In this document: in pieces, positions 59,109-62,599 of the stretch
Position numbering within the stretch: the stretch's first letter is position 1
Layout: each line of letters starts with the position of its first letter
DNA from: Paenibacillus prosopidis
Lineage (GTDB): Bacteria; Bacillota; Bacilli; Paenibacillales; Paenibacillaceae
Assembly: GCF_003337375.1 (NCBI RefSeq)
Contig: NZ_QPJD01000022.1
Coordinates: 49,881 to 112,479 of the forward strand
Length of the DNA stretch: 62,599 nucleotides
Reading direction: 5' to 3'
Notes under the pieces: generated by a model
The model's database searches: none
Seen by the model: only the letters and a program-made list of their open reading frames with translations
Told to the model about the DNA's origin: nothing
Position numbers and translations under genes: made by a program

Positions 59109-59660
59109 ATGGCTAAAATTGGATATGCACGTGTTTCGACTTCCGATCAGTCCATGGATTTACAAATCGATTCTTTGAAGTCCTCCGGATGTGATCGTAT
59201 ATTCGAGGAAAAGGTCTCCGGAAAGAAAAGTGATCGACCAGAGTTAGCTCGCTGCTTGGAGTACTTGCGTTCGGGGGATACATTAGTCATCTGGAAATTG
59301 GATCGACTTGGTCGGACGACAAAGCAGTTAATCGAGCTTTCGCATGATCTTAAAGAAAGAGGAATCAGTCTGCAGATCATCACTCTGGGAGTAGACACTA
59401 GCACACCGGCGGGCAAGCTTTTTTTCGCTATTATGGCTGGTTTAGCTGAAATGGAGGCAGAGACAATTCGAGAAAGAACCCAGGCCGGCTTACAAGCAGC
59501 TCGGGCTCGAGGTAGAAAAGGAGGAAGACCGCCATTGGATAAGAGCAAAGTTGAAATGGCGTTGCTTCTGTATGACAGTCGGAAATATACCATAAAAGAA
59601 ATAACCGAACAGACCGGAGTGTCTAAAGCAAAACTATATCAAGTTCTCAATGCCAGGTAA
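59109..59660 (+). CDS. Serine resolvase (Tn3/plasmid resolvase type)
   Basis: A 183-residue recombinase of normal length. The catalytic Ser10 lies in IGYARVSTSDQ. The conserved LVIWKLDRLGRT is near 57-68, and AGLAEMEAETIRERT near 118 starts the E helix. The C-terminal helix-turn-helix is GGRPPLDKSKV and ITEQTGVSKAKLYQVL. It should resolve plasmid multimers or cointegrates at the res site before it. AAAAGGGGATTGGGAA precedes the ATG. No transposase is present, so this is a plasmid stability module or the remnant of a transposon. Confidence 0.92.
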   Translation: MAKIGYARVSTSDQSMDLQIDSLKSSGCDRIFEEKVSGKKSDRPELARCLEYLRSGDTLVIWKLDRLGRTTKQLIELSHDLKERGISLQIITLGVDTSTPAGKLFFAIMAGLAEMEAETIRERTQAGLQAARARGRKGGRPPLDKSKVEMALLLYDSRKYTIKEITEQTGVSKAKLYQVLNAR

Positions 59661-59677
59661 TGAATAGTTTACAAACC

Positions 59678-59695
59678 AAAGAAAAAGTATTAGAC
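59678..59695 (+). repeat. Left AAGTATTAGAC boundary-like repeat of the cargo region
   Basis: It shares AAGTATTAGAC with the inverted copy at 62551-62568 and with the 18-bp repeats around the nuclease-helicase gene. It lies directly after the resolvase gene. Confidence 0.5.
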
Positions 59696-59718
59696 ACTAC
59701 GGCCGGTATTGCCTAACG

Positions 59719-59732
59719 CTATTCTGCCTGTT
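59719..59732 (-). repeat. Inverted short copy of the GTTAAGCTAACGGG-type repeat
   Basis: CTATTCTGCCTGTT is the complement, with one change, of AACGGGCAGAATAG at 60070-60083. The two copies face each other around the 69-residue gene. Confidence 0.55.
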
Positions 59733-59782
59733 GAAAGTAATTAAAATATCGTGATTATGTTACTCCAGGAGGAGAATACATC

Positions 59783-59992
59783 GTGATTTTAGATGTACTA
59801 GGCGTGGTTTTGTTGATTGTGGCTTTCATATTTTTGTTGTATGCGGTCCAAATACATGGTTGGTTAAATCCGAGGCATCCGGAAATGAATGAAGAACAAA
59901 AACGCTTGAATCGGAAATTTTACTTACAGGCTTATGGAATTTCAACTTTCCTTTTTTTAATCGGATTCCTTTGCCTGCGGCCATGGGAGTAA
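59783..59992 (+). CDS. Small two-pass membrane protein (69 residues)
   Basis: CAGGAGGAG precedes ATG 59783. There are two membrane helices (VVLLIVAFIFLLYAV and AYGISTFLFLIGFLCL) joined by a polar loop with NPRHPEMNEEQKRLNRKFY. Similar small proteins occur in Bacillota genomes without known function. It looks like cargo between inverted short repeats. Confidence 0.55.
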   Translation: MILDVLGVVLLIVAFIFLLYAVQIHGWLNPRHPEMNEEQKRLNRKFYLQAYGISTFLFLIGFLCLRPWE

Positions 59993-60060
59993 GGAACTAA
60001 ATCCGTACAGATACGCGGCCGGCAGCAAAGCTGCAACTGCGTGGCCATCCTGGAGGCTGC

Positions 60061-60127
60061 GTTAAGCTAACGGGCAGAATAGTTTAAGATCAAGCGCGGT
60101 GAACCGTATCACAAGTAACGGCAAGTT
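60061..60127 (+). repeat. GTTAAGCTAACGGG-type repeat plus GCGGTGAACCGT repeat, left of the DinB-like gene
   Basis: GTTAAGCTAACGGGCAGAAT starts at 60061; related copies lie at 61345-61365 and 62455-62476. The block GCGGTGAACCGTA through AAGTAACGGCAAGTTT at about 60096-60127 recurs at 60931-60962, beyond the DinB-like gene. The two copies therefore flank that gene as direct repeats. Confidence 0.7.
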
Positions 60128-60296
60128 TTTTTGGTGGAAGACGTGCATGTTTTCTTGGTGGTAATGTATTCCGGGCAAGGACACTAACATTTTGGTCATA
60201 TCATTTCTATTGACAGTAGGTGTCAGTAATTATTTGATATACTTCTTAACGAAGGTGTTTGATTTCGCTAATGAAATGCAAAGAGAGGCGGAAAAG

Positions 60297-60788
60297 ATGA
60301 GTATGAAATTAAGCAGACAGGAAATTTTATTGCACAGTATGGAGTTCGCGTTTCAGAGGGATGGTTGGAATCCACCTCTAATGAAAGCGTTGGAAGGGCT
60401 TAACGAAAGACAAGCAAATTGGCGTCCTGAGACGGGAGTATCGAACACAATTCTCGAAATCGTAACCCATCTGATTTTTTATAAAGAGCAGCTGCTGCAA
60501 AGATTATTAGGTTTTGAACCGTCTGAACCGTCTTCGAACGATGTTACCTTTACTGCAAGTGGTGAACAAACTTGGGAACAGGTGGTTGCGAAACTGATCA
60601 AGGTTCATCAAGATATTCAAAGTTGTCTGAATGATCTTCAGGATGAAGATCTGGATCGTCCATTCCCGCATTTTCCAATCGGAGGCCAATTGCTAACGCT
60701 CGCCATGCACGATACCTATCATACCGGTCAGATCATTCTCTTCCGCAAGCTTCAAGGGTCTTGGCCTTCAAACAGGGATTATAGTTAG
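60297..60788 (+). CDS. DinB-like four-helix protein
   Basis: A 163-residue protein, start ATG 60297 after GAGAGGCGG; the longer frame from 60192 lacks a good site. The pattern is that of DinB/YfiT-type metal-binding four-helix bundles: HSMEFAFQRDGWNPPLMKAL near the start, NTILEIVTHLIFYKEQLLQR in the middle (His ligand), and LAMHDTYHTGQIILFRKLQG near the end, with the two further His ligands. Some members are thiol transferases, but the activity here cannot be told. A terminator follows at 60814-60838. The gene lies between short direct repeats as a cassette-like unit. Confidence 0.82.
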   Translation: MSMKLSRQEILLHSMEFAFQRDGWNPPLMKALEGLNERQANWRPETGVSNTILEIVTHLIFYKEQLLQRLLGFEPSEPSSNDVTFTASGEQTWEQVVAKLIKVHQDIQSCLNDLQDEDLDRPFPHFPIGGQLLTLAMHDTYHTGQIILFRKLQGSWPSNRDYS

Positions 60789-60813
60789 GTTGAAGACACT
60801 AATAATATTGTTT

Positions 60814-60838
60814 AAGACCCTCGAAGAGGGTCTTTTTT
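60814..60838 (+). terminator. Terminator of the DinB-like gene
   Basis: AAGACCCTC pairs with GAGGGTCTT around GAA, followed by TTTT. Confidence 0.85.
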
Positions 60839-60909
60839 GTTCAGCTCTTGCATTTGGGTTATACGATTCTAACATGCGAAGTCAAGGCGCTAGAGGGAAA
60901 CGGATGAAA

Positions 60910-60962
60910 AACTTGCCGTTACAGACAGTGCGGTGAACCGTACCATAAGTAACGGCAAGTTT
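60910..60962. repeat. Second GCGGTGAACCGT/AACGGCAAGTT block, forming a hairpin
   Basis: ACTTGCCGTTAC at 60911-60922 faces GTAACGGCAAGT at 60949-60960. The enclosed text repeats the block at 60096-60127. Confidence 0.7.
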
Positions 60963-60967
60963 CCAAG

Positions 60968-61123
60968 CTAAGCCTTCCTTTCGGATGGGATGAATCGCTT
61001 TAGGGTCATGGCGATGAGAGGGGAGCCTAAAATCGTTGGAAGAAACCATAGGAACAAGGACGGAATGCCGGTTAGAGTAGAGAAGGCTTCCCCGTTCACG
61101 ACCAGTACAGCAGTAATGACAAT
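60968..61123 (-). pseudogene. C-terminal fragment of an unidentified membrane protein
   Basis: Read on the minus strand, the bases give an uninterrupted hydrophobic stretch, ITAVLVVNGEAFSTLTGIPS, then LFLWFLPTILGSPLIAMTLKR, ending RFIPSERKA and a TAG at 60970. It looks like the last two membrane helices of a transporter-like protein. There is no start, and it abuts a fragment of the opposite strand. Confidence 0.45.
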
Positions 61124-61256
61124 TATTTTATGTAGCGGATTTAAGCGAACCGACGCCCATGCTTTTTATGAGCGTAATGGCTATGGTAAAGATTCATACT
61201 GCTTTGATAAGTATATCACTTTGATAAGTATATCAACCTCGACTAATAAGCATTAA
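61124..61256 (+). pseudogene. C-terminal fragment of a GNAT acetyltransferase
   Basis: SGFKRTDAHAFYERNGYGKD followed by SYCFDKYI matches the end of GNAT enzymes, where the AHxFYExxGF motif lines the acetyl-CoA site. All earlier motifs are missing. A frame reaches upstream to 60990, but that part is antisense to the membrane-protein fragment. Confidence 0.6.
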
Positions 61257-61344
61257 TAAACCAAACAATAATAAAAAGTTTTCATATTGACCCCCTTGTA
61301 GGAGGTCTTCTTTAATGTGTGATGAGTTAAAAATCTCGAGGGAA

Positions 61345-61394
61345 TTAAGCTAACGGGTACGATAGTGGAGGAGCATGCCAGTCGGCATGCTCCT
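61345..61394 (+). repeat. GTTAAGCTAACGGG-type repeat followed by an 11-bp-stem hairpin
   Basis: TTAAGCTAACGGGTACGATAG at 61345-61365 is followed at once by AGGAGCATGCC (61369-61379) pairing with GGCATGCTCCT (61384-61394) and a T-rich tail. The same repeat-then-hairpin order is seen at 62455-62534. Between 61256 and 61345 only a weak hairpin (GACCCCCT with AGGAGGTC, 61289-61307) is visible. Confidence 0.7.
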
Positions 61395-61531
61395 ATTTTC
61401 TTCATTAAAGTAACTGGCAGTTTAGTTAGATTGTTCTCAAACAGAATATTAAATCCATGGTATGATGTGGGAAATGGGTCAAGGTTAGGTACGCAGATTT
61501 TCTATTTTTGCGAAGGAGGCGATAAAGGGAT

Positions 61532-62446
61532 ATGGGAAGTTCGAATCAATGGGATGCAGAATGGGAAGTATCAGAAGAATTGGCTCATAAATTAATAAGC
61601 AGTCAGTTTCCGCAGTTAGCTTCAAAAAGCGTAAAAAAATTAGGACATGGTTGGGATAACACTGTTTTTCTTGTCGGGGCCGAATATGTATTTCGCTTTC
61701 CCAGAAGAGAAGTTGCAATTAATCGTTTAAGAATCGAAGGAAAGATACTACCTATGTTAAAAGATTATGTTTCCATTACATATTCGGTACCGCTATTTTT
61801 TGGGGAAGGGGATTATGATTATCCTGCACCTTTCCTTGGCTACCCCTATCTATCCGGAGAGTTCCCAATCGGATTAACTGACCAACAACGTGCGTTATCG
61901 GCAACAACGCTCGCGCAATTTTTAAAAAGCTTACATGCATTCCCTATACAAATTGCCCAAGAAAATGGAGTTCAACATGATCATAGAAATATGACAGATA
62001 TTGCGCTGCGTAAGGAAAAAATGCATAAATTCATTACCGACCTTGCCCTTCATTTTAGTGAAGAAGAGTATCATGTAATATCGAATTATTTGGAGCAGCT
62101 CGAAACTGAAAAAGTGAAACAAAAGCACGTATTCCTTCATGGTGACCTTCATTTTAAAAATATGCTCGTAGATATGAATGGAAGAGTTTCAGGGATTATC
62201 GACTGGGGAGATATCAATATAGGGCATCCTGCTTGTGACTTGAATCTTGTGTATAGCTTTTTACCTCCGGATGCGCGTTCCAATTTTTTTAAAGAATATG
62301 GGGATGTAGATGAAGAAACGAAGCTATTAGCTCGATTGATTGCCATACTTATTCCTATTTTGATAATGATGCAGGCAATTGATGATAGAGATGAAAAGTT
62401 GGTTGATGAAGCAAAAGCGAACATAAAACGTGCTCTCGCTGATTAA
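61532..62446 (+). CDS. APH-family phosphotransferase
   Basis: A 304-residue protein with the aminoglycoside phosphotransferase/choline kinase fold. VKKLGHGWDNTVFLVG near 34 is the nucleotide loop, with FRFPRREVA following. The catalytic loop is VFLHGDLHFKNML near 195, and the metal motif is IIDWGDINIGHPACDL near 216. The family includes antibiotic kinases, but also many enzymes for other small molecules; the sequence alone does not settle the substrate. GGAGGCG precedes ATG 61532. It is the last gene of the cargo region. Confidence 0.85.
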   Translation: MGSSNQWDAEWEVSEELAHKLISSQFPQLASKSVKKLGHGWDNTVFLVGAEYVFRFPRREVAINRLRIEGKILPMLKDYVSITYSVPLFFGEGDYDYPAPFLGYPYLSGEFPIGLTDQQRALSATTLAQFLKSLHAFPIQIAQENGVQHDHRNMTDIALRKEKMHKFITDLALHFSEEEYHVISNYLEQLETEKVKQKHVFLHGDLHFKNMLVDMNGRVSGIIDWGDINIGHPACDLNLVYSFLPPDARSNFFKEYGDVDEETKLLARLIAILIPILIMMQAIDDRDEKLVDEAKANIKRALAD

Positions 62447-62454
62447 GAAATGTC

Positions 62455-62534
62455 ATTACGCTAACGGATACGATAGCATTCAATAAACAGCGGCAGTCTA
62501 GGACATTATTTTCACGTCCCAGGCTACCGCTGTT
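62455..62534 (+). repeat. GTTAAGCTAACGGG-type repeat followed by a long hairpin
   Basis: ATTACGCTAACGGATACGAT begins at 62455, directly after the phosphotransferase stop. An inverted repeat follows: AACAGCGGCAGTCTAGGAC (from about 62485) with GTCCCAGGCTACCGCTGTT (to about 62534). It can end transcription of the phosphotransferase gene. Confidence 0.65.
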
Positions 62535-62550
62535 TCTATTATTAGGGTCA

Positions 62551-62568
62551 GTCTAATACTTATTTTAC
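62551..62568 (-). repeat. Right AAGTATTAGAC boundary-like repeat of the cargo region
   Basis: GTCTAATACTTATTTTAC is the inverted counterpart of the words at 59678-59695 and 45217-45234. Confidence 0.5.
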
Positions 62569-62599
62569 GAGGGTTTTATTGGGGACAGCCATAAGGGGG

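Noticed and set aside
60192..60296. N-terminal extension of the DinB-like protein
   Set aside because: A good ribosome site stands before the internal ATG 60297, and the family begins near there.
61532..62446. Naming the phosphotransferase as a specific antibiotic-resistance gene
   Set aside because: Only general family motifs are visible, so the substrate cannot be given.

Overview
The window looks like part of a large conjugative plasmid, or a plasmid-derived element, from a low-GC Gram-positive bacterium. Paenibacillaceae is the best guess. The clues are three S-layer homology (SLH) motifs in one secreted protein, frequent TTG and GTG starts behind strong GGAGG sites, a TubZ-type tubulin, an Inc18-type initiator and a Gram-positive MobL-like relaxase. 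This placement is inferred from gene content; no rRNA or other marker is present.

Layout. Bases 1-1424 are a perfect tandem repeat of a 712-bp unit carrying small XRE regulators and a 52-bp palindrome. Bases 1.75-8.7 kb hold a VOC protein, a ParA plus ribbon-helix-helix partition pair surrounded by TGTACA palindromes, a RepE/RepS-like initiator with an attenuator-like leader, and small genes including an SOS-box-controlled YolD-like gene. Bases 9.0-14.1 kb hold a second partition system: a TubY-like regulator whose 5' end is repeated upstream, TubR, TubZ, candidate centromere repeats, and a candidate oriT made of stacked inverted repeats. Bases 14.2-24.4 kb are the DNA-transfer operon: accessory DNA-binding protein, relaxase, VirD4, pilin-like VirB2, VirB6, PrgI, a two-gene VirB4 and an M23 peptidase. 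Bases 25.1-33.1 kb are a Tad/Flp-type pilus operon. Bases 33.1-43.8 kb encode a repeat adhesin, an HD-GYP protein, an SLH protein and a 2173-residue secreted protein.

Bases 44.2-58.8 kb are accessory. They hold a PemK/MazF-like protein, a nuclease-helicase flanked by perfect 18-bp inverted repeats, a membrane protein, an XRE-primase-VbhA-Fic cluster, small genes, a DUF5677-like protein, and a three-gene coiled-coil/McrB-like/McrC-like defence candidate. Bases 58.9-62.6 kb hold a serine resolvase with its res site, then cargo (small membrane protein, DinB-like, phosphotransferase, gene fragments) separated by a short recurrent repeat.

The strongest candidate for something undescribed is a structured RNA present twice (36135-36308 and 43969-44195). 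Its three stems are kept by compensatory changes between the copies, and each copy ends just upstream of a ribosome binding site, once for the SLH protein and once for the PemK-like protein. I could not match it to any riboswitch class I know. The second notable point is one element that combines a type IV secretion system, a complete Tad-like pilus, a c-di-GMP-type HD-GYP protein and very large surface proteins. This suggests a dedicated machine for cell contact or attachment. A third is the co-existence of ParA- and TubZ-type partition systems beside an Inc18-type replicon.
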